A stretch of 64,000 bases of DNA from RGIG3002 sp964449325 (GCA_964449325.1 CAYUYJ010000002.1:62001-126000), one strand, 5' to 3'. Counted from the stretch's first letter, positions 36,385-46,546 are shown. A program made the numbers and translations. Notes: generated by a model from the sequence alone, not told the origin.

Positions 36385-39036
36385 ATGAAACCTTATGGTG
36401 TAAATGAATTAAGAAAAATGTATCTGGAGTTCTTTGAAAGCAAGGAACACTTGAAAATGAAGAGCTTTTCACTGGTACCCCATAACGATAACAGCCTTTT
36501 GATTATCAATTCCGGTATGGCACCTTTAAAGCCTTATTTTACCGGGCAGGAAATTCCGCCCAGAAGAAGGGTAACAACCTGTCAGAAATGTGTACGTACG
36601 GGGGATATTGAAAATGTAGGTAAGACAGCAAGACACTTAACCTTTTTTGAAATGCTCGGAAACTTTTCCTTTGGCGATTACTTTAAACATGAAGCAATTG
36701 CATGGAGTTGGGAATTTTTAACAAAGGTAATCGGTATGGATCCGGACAGACTTTATCCTTCCATTTACTGCGAAGATGATGAAGCTTACGATATCTGGAC
36801 AAAAGAAGTAGGTGTACCGGGAGAAAAAATTACCAGATTTTACCGTGATGAAAACGGCGAATGTGATAATTTCTGGGAGCATGGGGCAGGTCCCTGCGGT
36901 CCTTGTTCCGAAATTTATTATGACAGAGGAATCAAATACGGCTGCGGCAAGCCGGATTGTAAAGTGGGATGTGACTGCGATCGTTTCATGGAAGTATGGA
37001 ACAACGTATTTACCCAGTTTGATGGTGACGGACACGGTAATTATACGGAGCTTGCACAGAAAAATATTGATACCGGTATGGGTCTGGAAAGACTAGCGGT
37101 AGTAGTACAGGATGTAGACAGTGTATTTGACATTGATACTATGAAAGCCATTCGTGACCGTATCTGTGAACTTGCCGGTGTGACTTACCAGACAGACGAG
37201 GAGAAGGACGTATCCATCCGTCTGATTACTGACCATATCCGTTCCTCAACCTTTATGATTTCCGATGGTATTATGCCGTCTAATGAGGGAAGAGGCTATG
37301 TGTTGCGCAGATTGATTCGTCGTGCGGCAAGACACGGAAGAAAGCTTGGCATTGAAGGCGAATTTTTAGCAAAATTAAGTGCTACCGTCATTGCAGAATG
37401 TAAAGACGGTTATCCGGAGTTGGACGAGAAAAAAGAATTTATCTTTAATGTCCTGACCCAGGAAGAAAATAAATTTAACAAGACAATTGATCAGGGACTT
37501 TCCATTTTGGAAGAAATGGAAGAGAACATGAGCAGGGAAGGCAAAAAAGAGCTATCCGGTGCAGATGCATTTAAATTGTATGATACTTACGGTTTCCCCT
37601 TAGACTTAACAATGGAAATCTTAGAGGAAAAAGGCTTTACTATTGACGAAGCAGGCTTTAAGGCAGCCATGGAAGAGCAGAAGGAAACAGCAAGAAAGGC
37701 AAGAAAAGTAACGAACTACATGGGTGCGGACGTAACTGTATATGAGTCCATTGACCCAAGTATTACAACAGAATTTGTAGGTTACGACCGTTTGGAACAT
37801 ACTTCAAAGATTACGGTACTGACAACAGAAACCGAACTTGCTGAGGCGTTGACAGACGGACAGACAGGTACGGTTATCGTAGAAGAAACACCGTTCTATG
37901 CAACCATGGGTGGACAGTGTGCGGACACCGGTGTGATTGTAACCGAAAGTGGTGAGTTTGCGGTACAGGATACTGTGAAGTTACTCGGCGGTAAAGTAGG
38001 ACATATCGGAAAAATGACAAAGGGTATGTTAAAAGTCGGTGACAGTGTTACTTTAAAGGTAGATGCTGACAGACGTGCCGATACATGTAAAAATCACAGT
38101 GCAACTCACTTGTTACAGAAAGCATTAAGAACCGTATTGGGTACTCACGTAGAGCAGGCAGGCTCTTATGTAGACGGAGAAAGACTGCGTTTTGACTTCA
38201 GCCATTTCTCTGCCATGACGCAGGAAGAACTGGATAAGGTAGAGAAGCTTGTAAATGAAAAAATTGCAGAAAATCTGTCGGTTGTTACAGATATTTGTGA
38301 TATTGAAGAAGCTAAAAAATCCGGTGCTATGGCATTGTTCGGTGAGAAATACGGTGAAAAAGTTCGTGTAGTTAAGATGGGTGATTTCTCTATTGAACTT
38401 TGCGGCGGTACTCATGTTGCAAATACAGGTGTTATTAATGCCTTTAAAATTGTATCCGAAAGCGGTGTAGCTGCCGGTGTGAGAAGAATCGAGGCATTGA
38501 CCGGAAACGGGGTATTTGCATATTATGCACAGTTAGAGGAAACAATAGAAAAGGCAGCCAAAACGGTAAAAGCAACACCGGCGAATCTGCTTGAAAAACT
38601 GGAGCATTTAATGGCAGAAATGAAAGCCTTACAGAGTGAGAACGAATCTTTAAAGAGTAAGGCTGCCAAAGAAGCACTTGGAGATGTTATGGATAAGGTT
38701 GTGGAGGTGAAAGGTGTAAAACTTCTTGCGACCGGTGTGTCAGGTGTGGATATGAACGGACTTCGTGAACTGGGAGACCAGTTAAAGGATAAATTAGGTG
38801 AAGGTGTTGTGGTGCTTGCTTCCGATATGGATGGTAAAGTTAATTTAATTGCCATGGCAACAGACGGGGCAATGCAGAAGGGCGCACATGCCGGAAATCT
38901 GATTAAAGGCATCGCAGGACTTGTGGGCGGTGGCGGCGGAGGTCGCCCGAATATGGCACAGGCGGGTGGTAAAAATCCGGCCGGAATTCCGCAGGCGGTA
39001 GCAGAAGCTGCAAAAATTTTAGAAGGACAGTTATAA
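36385..39036 (+). CDS. alaS: Alanyl-tRNA synthetase
   Basis: The 883-residue class II enzyme has the full order: aminoacylation domain (LVPHNDNSLLIINSGMAPLK), tRNA-recognition region and editing domain with the zinc ligands in HSATHLLQKAL and CGGTHVANTG. A coiled-coil linker and a C-Ala domain ending in GGGGGGRPNMAQAGG close the protein. The ATG at 36385 has ggagg upstream. It follows glyS by 47 bases, probably in one transcript. The large minus-strand frame over its end (38523-39275) is a shadow. Confidence 0.98.
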   Translation: MKPYGVNELRKMYLEFFESKEHLKMKSFSLVPHNDNSLLIINSGMAPLKPYFTGQEIPPRRRVTTCQKCVRTGDIENVGKTARHLTFFEMLGNFSFGDYFKHEAIAWSWEFLTKVIGMDPDRLYPSIYCEDDEAYDIWTKEVGVPGEKITRFYRDENGECDNFWEHGAGPCGPCSEIYYDRGIKYGCGKPDCKVGCDCDRFMEVWNNVFTQFDGDGHGNYTELAQKNIDTGMGLERLAVVVQDVDSVFDIDTMKAIRDRICELAGVTYQTDEEKDVSIRLITDHIRSSTFMISDGIMPSNEGRGYVLRRLIRRAARHGRKLGIEGEFLAKLSATVIAECKDGYPELDEKKEFIFNVLTQEENKFNKTIDQGLSILEEMEENMSREGKKELSGADAFKLYDTYGFPLDLTMEILEEKGFTIDEAGFKAAMEEQKETARKARKVTNYMGADVTVYESIDPSITTEFVGYDRLEHTSKITVLTTETELAEALTDGQTGTVIVEETPFYATMGGQCADTGVIVTESGEFAVQDTVKLLGGKVGHIGKMTKGMLKVGDSVTLKVDADRRADTCKNHSATHLLQKALRTVLGTHVEQAGSYVDGERLRFDFSHFSAMTQEELDKVEKLVNEKIAENLSVVTDICDIEEAKKSGAMALFGEKYGEKVRVVKMGDFSIELCGGTHVANTGVINAFKIVSESGVAAGVRRIEALTGNGVFAYYAQLEETIEKAAKTVKATPANLLEKLEHLMAEMKALQSENESLKSKAAKEALGDVMDKVVEVKGVKLLATGVSGVDMNGLRELGDQLKDKLGEGVVVLASDMDGKVNLIAMATDGAMQKGAHAGNLIKGIAGLVGGGGGGRPNMAQAGGKNPAGIPQAVAEAAKILEGQL

Positions 39037-39051
39037 ATTCTCAAAAAGTAG

Positions 39052-39079
39052 TTGACGTATAGGGTTTTTGTGATATAAT
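39052..39079 (+). promoter_or_regulatory. Promoter of rpsU
   Basis: TTGACG and TATAAT are separated by 16 bases just after alaS, leaving a leader of about 90 bases before rpsU. Confidence 0.8.
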
Positions 39080-39174
39080 ATTCTTTGTGCAGAAAGGTGT
39101 TTATCGTCTGGAAGCATAAATTAACCCAATCAGTCGTGTAGCTTGAAGGGACTGAAGGGAGGTCAGGTGTAATC

Positions 39175-39351
39175 ATGTCAAACGTAATCGTAAAAGAAAA
39201 CGAGACTTTAGATAGCGCTTTACGTCGTTTCAAAAGAAGTTGTGCAAAAGCAGGTATCCAGCAGGAAATCCGCAAAAGAGAGCATTACGAGAAACCAAGC
39301 GTAAAACGTAAGAAAAAATCTGAAGCAGCCAGAAAACGTAAATATAACTAA
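39175..39351 (+). CDS. rpsU: 30S ribosomal protein S21
   Basis: bS21 is a small basic protein near the anti-Shine-Dalgarno end of 16S rRNA. The 58-residue product begins MSNVIVKENETLDSALRRFK and ends in the Arg/Lys-rich tail KRKKKSEAARKRKYN, which is typical. Its start has ggtcagg upstream in a leader containing gggagg. It has its own strong promoter and terminator and is missed by length-limited gene calling. Confidence 0.96.
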   Translation: MSNVIVKENETLDSALRRFKRSCAKAGIQQEIRKREHYEKPSVKRKKKSEAARKRKYN

Positions 39352-39365
39352 TTAAAACAATTGAC

Positions 39366-39398
39366 AAGTCCTTGACCATTATGGTCAGGGACTTTGTT
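39366..39398 (+). terminator. Terminator after rpsU
   Basis: Arms aagtccttgacc and ggtcagggactt with a five-base loop, followed by tttgtt. Confidence 0.88.
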
Positions 39399-39437
39399 AT
39401 GTTAAGGTGATGAAATACGCAGGGGAGAAGTGGAGAT

Positions 39438-40031
39438 ATGTGGACAAGGGAATTATTTGGTACGGACGTGTATCATTTAGTATCAGCATTTATTTTGTAT
39501 AGTATGTTAGGATGGCTCGTGGAATCCATCTATATGTCATTTTGTAATAAGAAGCTTACAAACAGAGGATTTGCAAAGGGACCTTTCTGTCCGATTTACG
39601 GTGTCGGTGGTGTTGTGGGCTATCTGATCTTGCATCCGTTACATAAAAATCTGGTACTGCTTTATTTTACAGGTGCTGTACTTGCTACAATATTTGAATT
39701 TTTAGTAGGTAAAATGATGATAAAGTTTTTGGGCGAGCTATGGTGGGATTACAATGAAAAACCTTGTAATTATCAGGGAATTATATGCCTTGAAAGTACC
39801 ATTGCGTGGGGATTTTATGCGGTAATAATTATTACCTTCCTACATGGCAAGATTATCGGGTTTATTGATACTTATAATGTTTCATGGGGAATCCGTGCCT
39901 GTCAGATCATTTTGTTCGTTGTTGCAGTGGATTATGTGATTCAGCTTTATAAAGTGCTTCATACCCAGCTTACAGAAAGAAAAGATAAGCTGATAGATAT
40001 GTATCAGAATTTTAAAGCACGTTGGTATTAG
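39438..40031 (+). CDS. CmpB-type putative ABC-transporter membrane protein
   Basis: The 197-residue membrane protein has about five hydrophobic helices and the family hallmark at its start: SAFILYSMLGWLVESIYMS followed by NRGFAKGPFCPIYGVG and later CLESTIAWGFYAV. This matches the Pfam family named as an ABC-transporter type IV/CmpB membrane protein. No ATPase partner lies next to it, so transport is doubtful. It stands alone with a terminator behind it. Confidence 0.75.
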   Translation: MWTRELFGTDVYHLVSAFILYSMLGWLVESIYMSFCNKKLTNRGFAKGPFCPIYGVGGVVGYLILHPLHKNLVLLYFTGAVLATIFEFLVGKMMIKFLGELWWDYNEKPCNYQGIICLESTIAWGFYAVIIITFLHGKIIGFIDTYNVSWGIRACQIILFVVAVDYVIQLYKVLHTQLTERKDKLIDMYQNFKARWY

Positions 40032-40040
40032 AAAAAGAAA

Positions 40041-40082
40041 GCTCTATGCAGATGGTAAAAATCGTTTGCATAGAGTTTTTTT
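40041..40082 (+). terminator. Terminator after the CmpB-like gene
   Basis: Arms ctctatgca and tgcatagag enclose a 16-base loop and lead into a run of seven T. Confidence 0.9.
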
Positions 40083-40133
40083 ACGTGGTATATCCTGTGA
40101 AAACTTCACATATTCATAAGTAAGAAAGAATAT

Positions 40134-41318
40134 ATGGGGCAAGAAGATATGGGAAAGAAGCTCTTTAAACGGTGTATTGCAGCGGTGCTGGCACTGCTTA
40201 TGTTTTTACAAGGTACACTTCCGGTAAATGCGGCACAAATCAATATATCCGCACCCTCTGCTATTTTGATAGAAGCTTCTACAGGGAAAGTGATTTTTGA
40301 ACAGGACGCGGATACAAGACGAAGCCCGGCAAGCATTACGAAGATTATGACGCTGCTTCTGATTTTTGAAAATCTGGAAACGGGGAATATAAGTCTGTCA
40401 GATCAGGTGACAACAAGTGCTCATGCAAAGTCGATGGGCGGCTCACAGGTTTTTTTAGAGGAAGGAGAAGTCCAGACTCTGGAAACCATGATAAAATGTA
40501 TTGTGGTAGCTTCGGGAAATGATGCCAGTGTTGCCGTGGCAGAACACATTGCGGGAAGCGAAGAAGAATTTGTAGCGAAAATGAACGCCAAAGCAGTAGA
40601 ACTGGGGATGGATAATACTCATTTCGAGGACTGTTGCGGACTGACAAACTCCGATAATCATTATACTTCGGCAAGAGATATTGCCATAATGTCCAGAGAA
40701 CTGACAACAAAATATCCACAGATTTTTGATTATACAAAAATCTGGATGGAGGATATAACTCACGTCACGAATAAAGGAAGTTCTACCTTTACACTTTCCA
40801 GTACGAATAAATTGTTAAAGCAGTATGAATGGGCAACCGGGTTAAAAACAGGCTCCACAAGCAAGGCAAAATACTGTCTGTCTGCAACTGCCAGTAAAGA
40901 AGGGGTAGACTTGATAGCCGTAGTCATGGCGGCACCGGATTATAAGGTGCGTTTTCAAGATGCAGCTGCCATGTTAAATTACGGATTCAGCGTCTGTGAT
41001 ATTTTTGTGGACGATAACGGAAAAAGTCCAGGTGAAATGGAAATCAGGGGCGGCATTGAGAAGACTGTGCAACTTATGTTTGAAGGTGAATTCCGCTATG
41101 TGGATACAGATGGGAATGATTTAAGTAAAATAGAAAAAAATATTTATCTTCCGGAATATACGAAGGCACCGGTAGAAAAAGGACAGACGGCAGGAGAAGC
41201 GGTGTACAGCCTAAACGGAACGAAAATAGGAAGTGTTCCGATTGTGTTTGCACAGAGTGTGGAAAAGGCAGGTTTTATGGATTATATGAAAGAAGGATTT
41301 TTGTATTTCCTTTTATAG
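40134..41318 (+). CDS. D-alanyl-D-alanine carboxypeptidase (DacF/PBP5 type)
   Basis: A serine-type carboxypeptidase that trims stem peptides of peptidoglycan. The 394-residue protein has a signal peptide ending near VNAAQ and the SxxK motif in SPASITKIMT. SxN is in VASGNDASVAVAEH and KTG in GLKTGSTSKA. A C-terminal PBP5-like domain and a hydrophobic amphipathic tail (MDYMKEGFLYFLL) anchor it to the membrane. Both ATG 40134 and ATG 40149 are possible starts; the latter has a ggggc site. A second family member is at 49804. Confidence 0.92.
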   Translation: MGQEDMGKKLFKRCIAAVLALLMFLQGTLPVNAAQINISAPSAILIEASTGKVIFEQDADTRRSPASITKIMTLLLIFENLETGNISLSDQVTTSAHAKSMGGSQVFLEEGEVQTLETMIKCIVVASGNDASVAVAEHIAGSEEEFVAKMNAKAVELGMDNTHFEDCCGLTNSDNHYTSARDIAIMSRELTTKYPQIFDYTKIWMEDITHVTNKGSSTFTLSSTNKLLKQYEWATGLKTGSTSKAKYCLSATASKEGVDLIAVVMAAPDYKVRFQDAAAMLNYGFSVCDIFVDDNGKSPGEMEIRGGIEKTVQLMFEGEFRYVDTDGNDLSKIEKNIYLPEYTKAPVEKGQTAGEAVYSLNGTKIGSVPIVFAQSVEKAGFMDYMKEGFLYFLL

Positions 41319-41439
41319 GGGATAAATTTGTGGTATACTATATTTTATCTGTATGGGAGTACAAGTAAGTAAAATACGAAAGGAAGGCTGCGCATAAGAA
41401 CATGTTTGGGATAATGTGCGTGGCTGGACAGGAGTTTAT

Positions 41440-42294
41440 ATGGTACAAATCATTCTTTGGACAGCGGGCATCATAGTGTTTTTTCTTCTGTTAGTAATGT
41501 TTTTTGATACGCACCGTTTTGTTGTGAAAGAAACCGTTTTTAAATCGGAGAAAATAAAGCAGGATACAACCGCAGTAGTGCTTGCGGATTTGCATAACAA
41601 AAGCTTTGGAAAAGGAAATGAAAGGCTGCTCGGAAAAATTCACGAAATTCACCCGGATATGGTGCTGATAGCAGGAGATATGATTTATGCCAAGCCGGGA
41701 GGGGATTTCCAAAAAACAGCCGAGTTCTTAAAACAGCTTGCGGATGAATATCCTGTTTTTTACGGAATCGGAAATCATGAGCATCGTCTGGAACTTTATC
41801 CTCAGGTTTACGGCACTATGCATAGTGATTTTTGGGAAGCTGTACAACATAAAAATATTGTGCCGTTGATAAATCGGAATGTGTTGCTTGAGCAACGCGG
41901 AATATGCATATATGGCGCTCAGATTGACAAGTTTTTTTATAAACGCTTTTCTGTGCAGCATATGGAAAAGGAATATTTGGAGAAACTGTTGGGGGAACCG
42001 AAGGAAAACTGTTTTAATGTGTTGCTTGCACATAATCCGGATTATTTTGAAAATTATGCGGAGTGGGGAGCGGATTTGGTACTTTCGGGGCATGTGCACG
42101 GAGGAATTGTGAGACTGCCGTTTTTGGGTGGTGTACTGTCACCGGCATGTCGTCTTTTTCCAAAATATGACGGGGGATTGTTTCGGAAAGGAAAGTGTAC
42201 CATGCTATTAAGCAGAGGGCTTGGTACACATACCATACCGGTGCGCCTGTTTAATCCGGGGGAGTTGCATGTGGTGTTTTTGAAAAGAGGATGA
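41440..42294 (+). CDS. Calcineurin-like metallophosphoesterase, membrane-anchored
   Basis: The 284-residue protein has an N-terminal transmembrane segment (IILWTAGIIVFFLLLVMFF) and a YkuE/YaeI-like phosphoesterase domain. Its metal-ligand motifs are VLADLHN (Asp-x-His), IAGDMI, GIGNHEH, LLAHNPD and SGHVHGG. The ATG at 41440 has caggag upstream. Family members hydrolyse phosphodiester or UDP-diacylglucosamine-like lipids; the substrate here is unknown. Confidence 0.85.
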   Translation: MVQIILWTAGIIVFFLLLVMFFDTHRFVVKETVFKSEKIKQDTTAVVLADLHNKSFGKGNERLLGKIHEIHPDMVLIAGDMIYAKPGGDFQKTAEFLKQLADEYPVFYGIGNHEHRLELYPQVYGTMHSDFWEAVQHKNIVPLINRNVLLEQRGICIYGAQIDKFFYKRFSVQHMEKEYLEKLLGEPKENCFNVLLAHNPDYFENYAEWGADLVLSGHVHGGIVRLPFLGGVLSPACRLFPKYDGGLFRKGKCTMLLSRGLGTHTIPVRLFNPGELHVVFLKRG

Positions 42295-42371
42295 CAGAAC
42301 ACTTGCAATTAACTCCATTTATTAGTAAAATAAATAGGTATGCTTTGAAAATGTAGAAATGGAGTGCGGAT

Positions 42372-43124
42372 ATGGCAATTCCGGTAAAGCTGGAAGTATT
42401 TGAGGGTCCCCTTGATTTACTTCTGCATCTTATAGATAAAAATAAAATAGATATTTACGATATTCCGATTGTGGAGATTACCGAACAGTATCTGGATTAC
42501 ATCAAGCAGATGGAAACTGAGGATATGAATGTCATGAGTGAGTTTCTCGTTATGGCAGCAACCCTTTTAGATATCAAATGTAAGATGCTTCTTCCCAAAG
42601 AGGTAAATGAAGAAGGGGAAGAAGAGGATCCGAGAGCAGAATTGGTACAAAAGCTGTTGGAATATAAGATGTATAAATATATGTCCTTTGAACTGAAGGA
42701 CAAACAGGTGGATGCAGAGCGTGCTTTTTACAGAGAACAGGCAATGCCTAAGGAAGTAGAGGAATACAGACCGCCTATCGATTATGAGGAACTGGTAGGG
42801 GATATGACCTTAAACAAGCTGCATGAGATTTTTAAGTCTATTGTGCGTAAACAGGAGGACAAAATTGACCCGGTACGAAGCACCTTCGGTAAAATTGAAA
42901 AAGATGAAATTGATATGGATGAGAAATCTTTGTTTGTGGAGGCATACATAAGGGAGCATAAAACCTGCAGTTTCCGTAAACTTTTAGAGAAACAGCACAG
43001 CAAAATGGAAGTAATCGTAACCTTTTTGGTTATTTTGGAGCTTATGAAAATAGGGAAAATCAATATTGTGCAGGAAAATATTTTTGATGATATTGAGATA
43101 AGCTTAAGGGAAAGTAGAGGATAA
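42372..43124 (+). CDS. scpA: Segregation and condensation protein A
   Basis: ScpA is the kleisin that bridges SMC heads in the condensin complex. The 250-residue protein starts with the family signature VFEGPLDLLLHLIDKNKIDI and ends in a winged helix that contacts the SMC head (FRKLLEKQHSKMEVIVTFLV). It is separated from scpB by only three bases. Confidence 0.95.
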   Translation: MAIPVKLEVFEGPLDLLLHLIDKNKIDIYDIPIVEITEQYLDYIKQMETEDMNVMSEFLVMAATLLDIKCKMLLPKEVNEEGEEEDPRAELVQKLLEYKMYKYMSFELKDKQVDAERAFYREQAMPKEVEEYRPPIDYEELVGDMTLNKLHEIFKSIVRKQEDKIDPVRSTFGKIEKDEIDMDEKSLFVEAYIREHKTCSFRKLLEKQHSKMEVIVTFLVILELMKIGKINIVQENIFDDIEISLRESRG

Positions 43125-43127
43125 ACA

Positions 43128-43697
43128 GTGGATAGACAAAAGGCAGAAGCAGTCATTGAGGCGATTTTGTTTACAATGGGTGATTCGGTTGAAATTGACA
43201 AGCTGGCGGCAGTCATTGAGGAGAATGTAAAGACCACCAAAAAGATTCTTGCCGAAATGAAAGAGCATTATGAGCAGGAAAACAGAGGAATTTCTTTAAT
43301 AGAATTAGACGGAAGTGTGCAGCTTTGTACGAAAAATGAACTGTATGAATATCTGATAAAAATCGCAAAGGTACCAAGAAAGCTTACACTTACGGATACA
43401 TTATTGGAAACCTTGTCCATTGTGGCATATAAACAGCCGGTGACAAGACTGGAAATTGAACGTGTCAGAGGAGTCAGCTGTGACCATGCGGTGAACCGCC
43501 TTGTGGAATATGATTTGATTAAAGAGGTAGGCAGACTGGATGCACCGGGAAGACCGCTTCTGTTTGGAACTACAGAGCAGTTTTTGCGCAGTTTCGGACT
43601 GAAATCTTTGGAGGAACTTCCGGAATTAAATCCGGTACAGGTAGAGGAATTTAAGCATCAGGCAGAGGAAGAAGTACAATTGCAGCTTGACGTTTAG
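43128..43697 (+). CDS. scpB: Segregation and condensation protein B
   Basis: ScpB dimerises and stabilises the SMC-ScpA complex. The 189-residue protein has two winged helices, with the signature IVAYKQPVTRLEIERVRG and GRPLLFGTTEQFLRSFGL. It starts with GTG directly after scpA. The two genes form the normal scpAB unit. Confidence 0.95.
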   Translation: MDRQKAEAVIEAILFTMGDSVEIDKLAAVIEENVKTTKKILAEMKEHYEQENRGISLIELDGSVQLCTKNELYEYLIKIAKVPRKLTLTDTLLETLSIVAYKQPVTRLEIERVRGVSCDHAVNRLVEYDLIKEVGRLDAPGRPLLFGTTEQFLRSFGLKSLEELPELNPVQVEEFKHQAEEEVQLQLDV

Positions 43698-43732
43698 ACG
43701 AAAAATAATGGAGATAGAAAGAGAGTACAGGG

Positions 43733-45292
43733 ATGAAAAAAGTATTGATAATCGGAGCCGGTCCTGCGGGACTTACTGCGGCGTATGAACTGCTTAGTAA
43801 GGCAAAAGAGGATATGGAGGTCGTTGTTTTTGAAGAGAGCGGCGACATGGGCGGAATTTCCAAGACTGTCAATTACAAGGGAAACCGTATGGATATGGGC
43901 GGACACCGTTTCTTTTCCAAGGTGCCGGAGGTTAACGAATGGTGGAATCATATGTTGCCTATGCAGGGAGCACCTTCTTGGGATGATATTGCACTGGAAC
44001 GGAAGATACCACTTGCGGACAAGGGCCCTAATCCGGAAAAGGAAGACCGGGTAATGTTACACAGAAACAGGGTATCCCGTATCTTCTTTAAGCAGAAATT
44101 TTTTGATTATCCGATTTCTTTTAAGTTTGAAACATTTAAAAATATGGGATTTATTACAACCATTCAAGTTGGTTTCAGTTATTTGGCTACGCTGGTTCAT
44201 AAGCGGAAGGAAAATTCTTTGGAGGATTTTTATATTAACCGTTTTGGTAAGAAACTGTATTCCATGTTTTTTGAAAACTATACGGAAAATTTGTGGGGGA
44301 GAAATCCCGGTGAAATTGCACCGGACTGGGGTGCACAGCGAGTAAAGGGACTTTCCATCATTGCTATTATTAAAGATGTTTTCGGGAAAATGATGCCCTT
44401 TAAAAAGAAAAACCGCCATGTAGAGACTTCCCTTATTGAGTCCTTCAGCTATCCGAAATTAGGACCGGGACAGCTTTGGGATGTGACGGCGGCAGAAGTT
44501 GAGAAGTTGGGCGGAACCATTCTGCGTCATGCCAAGGTAACCGGAATTCATAAAAATGAAAATAATATCATTACAAGCCTACAGTATGAGCAGGACGGCG
44601 AGGTAAAGAACATGGAAGGAGATATTGTGATTTCTTCTATGCCTGTAAAGGATTTGATTGGCGGAATGAATGACGTACCGGCAGAGCCTGCACGCATTGC
44701 CGAAGGACTTCCGTACCGTGATTATATGACTCTCGGTGTTTTGATTCCGAAGCTGAATCTGAAAAATAAAACCAAAATTAAAACAGTAGGTAATATTGTA
44801 CCGGATAACTGGGTATATGTACATGACCGCACTGTAAAAATGGGTCGTTTTCAGATTTATAATAACTGGTCACCTTATATGGTAAAGGATTTGGAGCATA
44901 CCGTTTGGGTCGGACTGGAATACTTCTGTCAGGAAGGTGATGATTTCTGGAATATGACAGAAGAGGAGTTTGCAAAGCTTGGTGTTGCCGAAATGGTAAA
45001 AATGGGATTGATTGACAGCCCGGATGTTGTAATGGATACCCATGCTGAGAGAGTGAAGAAGGCATATCCGGCATATTTTGATACCTATAGTGAAATGGAT
45101 ACCTTAGTAGAATATCTGAATTCGATTGAGAATCTTTATTGCGTAGGACGTAATGGTCAGCATCGTTATAACAATATTGACCACTCCATGGTGACGTCTT
45201 TTGAAACCGTTAAAAATATTCTTAGCGGTGCGAAGGACAAGACTAATATTTGGAATGTTAATACGGAAAAGGAGTATCACGAGTCAAAGTAA
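43733..45292 (+). CDS. FAD-dependent oxidoreductase (amine oxidase/UDP-galactopyranose mutase-like)
   Basis: The 519-residue protein begins with a Rossmann dinucleotide fold (VLIIGAGPAGLTAAYELLSK) and the flavin motif DMGGISKTVNYKGNRMDMGG. Later parts resemble the protoporphyrinogen-oxidase/UDP-galactopyranose mutase superfamily, including NLWGRNPGEIAPDWGAQRV and CVGRNGQHRYNNIDHSM near the C-terminus. In several lineages such proteins work in cell-surface glycan or lipid modification. The substrate is unknown. It follows scpB by 35 bases and ends at a terminator. Confidence 0.8.
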   Translation: MKKVLIIGAGPAGLTAAYELLSKAKEDMEVVVFEESGDMGGISKTVNYKGNRMDMGGHRFFSKVPEVNEWWNHMLPMQGAPSWDDIALERKIPLADKGPNPEKEDRVMLHRNRVSRIFFKQKFFDYPISFKFETFKNMGFITTIQVGFSYLATLVHKRKENSLEDFYINRFGKKLYSMFFENYTENLWGRNPGEIAPDWGAQRVKGLSIIAIIKDVFGKMMPFKKKNRHVETSLIESFSYPKLGPGQLWDVTAAEVEKLGGTILRHAKVTGIHKNENNIITSLQYEQDGEVKNMEGDIVISSMPVKDLIGGMNDVPAEPARIAEGLPYRDYMTLGVLIPKLNLKNKTKIKTVGNIVPDNWVYVHDRTVKMGRFQIYNNWSPYMVKDLEHTVWVGLEYFCQEGDDFWNMTEEEFAKLGVAEMVKMGLIDSPDVVMDTHAERVKKAYPAYFDTYSEMDTLVEYLNSIENLYCVGRNGQHRYNNIDHSMVTSFETVKNILSGAKDKTNIWNVNTEKEYHESK

Positions 45293-45337
45293 AGCTACAA
45301 AGAGAAATGTATTGTCTTGTGAAGGGATAAGCAGAAG

Positions 45338-45369
45338 AAAAGGAGCGGGTGGTGTACCGCTCCTTTTTT
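45338..45369 (+). terminator. Terminator after the FAD oxidoreductase gene
   Basis: Arms aaaaggagcgg and ccgctcctttt with an eight-base loop, followed by T residues. Confidence 0.9.
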
Positions 45370-45395
45370 GATACTAAATATTATTTTTTGTTAAT

Positions 45396-46376
45396 CTATT
45401 TTTTAAACATCGACTGTCTTGCTCCGTGCAATGTCTCATTATTTTTCAAAATATCATTAACCGCATCCATACGAAGACCGGCATCAATAAAGTCACAGTG
45501 CTTACAGAACGGATAATTTTGTCTTCCTTCTTTGATTTTGGTACGAAGCTCCTGATATTTCGGGCTGTTCCATGCATCCTTCAAAGGAATTTCGTGTAAA
45601 TCACCAAAATCTGTTACTTCAAAGTTATCACAGCAGCAGATACCGAGTTTGCCATTTGGCATAATCCACATATCCGTAAAAGGCATCAGACAGGTTTCTT
45701 TGACAACCTTTTCGGTAGCCTGTTTGTTCGGGGCACTTCCGGCACGGTTCGTTAAAACCTCTTTCAGATAACGCATCTGAATTAAAATGTCTACATCCTT
45801 AAATTCATCAGGATGTTCTTTGACATAGTCGTAAACCACCTTTACATTGTCATGAAGCTTCATATCCAGACAGTAGTTGTTGATAATAAGCTGATTAACA
45901 TACGGCACGATTGCTTTTGTCTTTTCTACATCCAATAATAGTCCGTTGGTGGACATAAAGATGAAAGCGTTCGGAAGCTGTTCTCTTGCATATTTGTGAA
46001 ATTCCACGATTCTCGTATCCAGCCACGGTTCATTGTTGCCGTAAAGTGTTAAGTGTCCACGGTAGTCCCAGTCACGAAGCTGGTCGATAATGCTGTAGTA
46101 AAGCTCGTCCTCCATACGTTTATAGGGACGTTTTTCCGCATTTTTGTTTGCGGTACAAAATTCACAGGTGGAATTACAGCGGTTAATCGTTTCCAAATTG
46201 ACAACGTTGGGCTTCGGAACCTCTTCGCTGTTCATGAAATAGTCAATGTATTTTTTCTGGGATTTTCCACGAGTAATAAATTGTAATTTTAAGTAACTTT
46301 CACTGGCGAGATGGGGCAGGTATTTTCTTGCATTCCAGCCTAATCGTCCTGCAAAGTTATGAATTCTGATTGGCAT
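45396..46376 (-). CDS. Radical SAM protein with SPASM-like C-terminus
   Basis: The 326-residue protein has the radical SAM cluster motif C-x3-C-x2-C in RCNSTCEFCTANKN. A glycine-rich SAM-binding segment (HLTLYGNNEPWLD) follows. C-terminal cysteines (CLMPFTDMWIMPNGKLGICC and FCKHCDF) could hold an auxiliary Fe-S cluster as in SPASM proteins. I chose the inner ATG at 46376, with gagga five bases upstream. The substrate is unknown; it is not beside an obvious precursor peptide. It follows the large membrane protein on the same strand. Confidence 0.8.
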   Translation of the reverse strand: MPIRIHNFAGRLGWNARKYLPHLASESYLKLQFITRGKSQKKYIDYFMNSEEVPKPNVVNLETINRCNSTCEFCTANKNAEKRPYKRMEDELYYSIIDQLRDWDYRGHLTLYGNNEPWLDTRIVEFHKYAREQLPNAFIFMSTNGLLLDVEKTKAIVPYVNQLIINNYCLDMKLHDNVKVVYDYVKEHPDEFKDVDILIQMRYLKEVLTNRAGSAPNKQATEKVVKETCLMPFTDMWIMPNGKLGICCCDNFEVTDFGDLHEIPLKDAWNSPKYQELRTKIKEGRQNYPFCKHCDFIDAGLRMDAVNDILKNNETLHGARQSMFKK

Positions 46377-46546
46377 ATATATCCTCATTTCTGCGCATAT
46401 TCTGCGCGGTGTATTGTATCTTTTTTAAATCGATTTATAAAAATCAAACAAAAATATCATAGCATTTCGACAAAAGTGTGTCAAGCAAGGGCAAAAGCAG
46501 AGAAGTAAGGCATAAAATGAGAGGCTATGAATAAATACAGCCGTCT

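Noticed and set aside
38523..39275. 250-codon minus-strand open frame over the alaS end and rpsU
   Set aside because: Antisense to alaS and rpsU, both certain genes; low-complexity Ser/Pro-rich translation.
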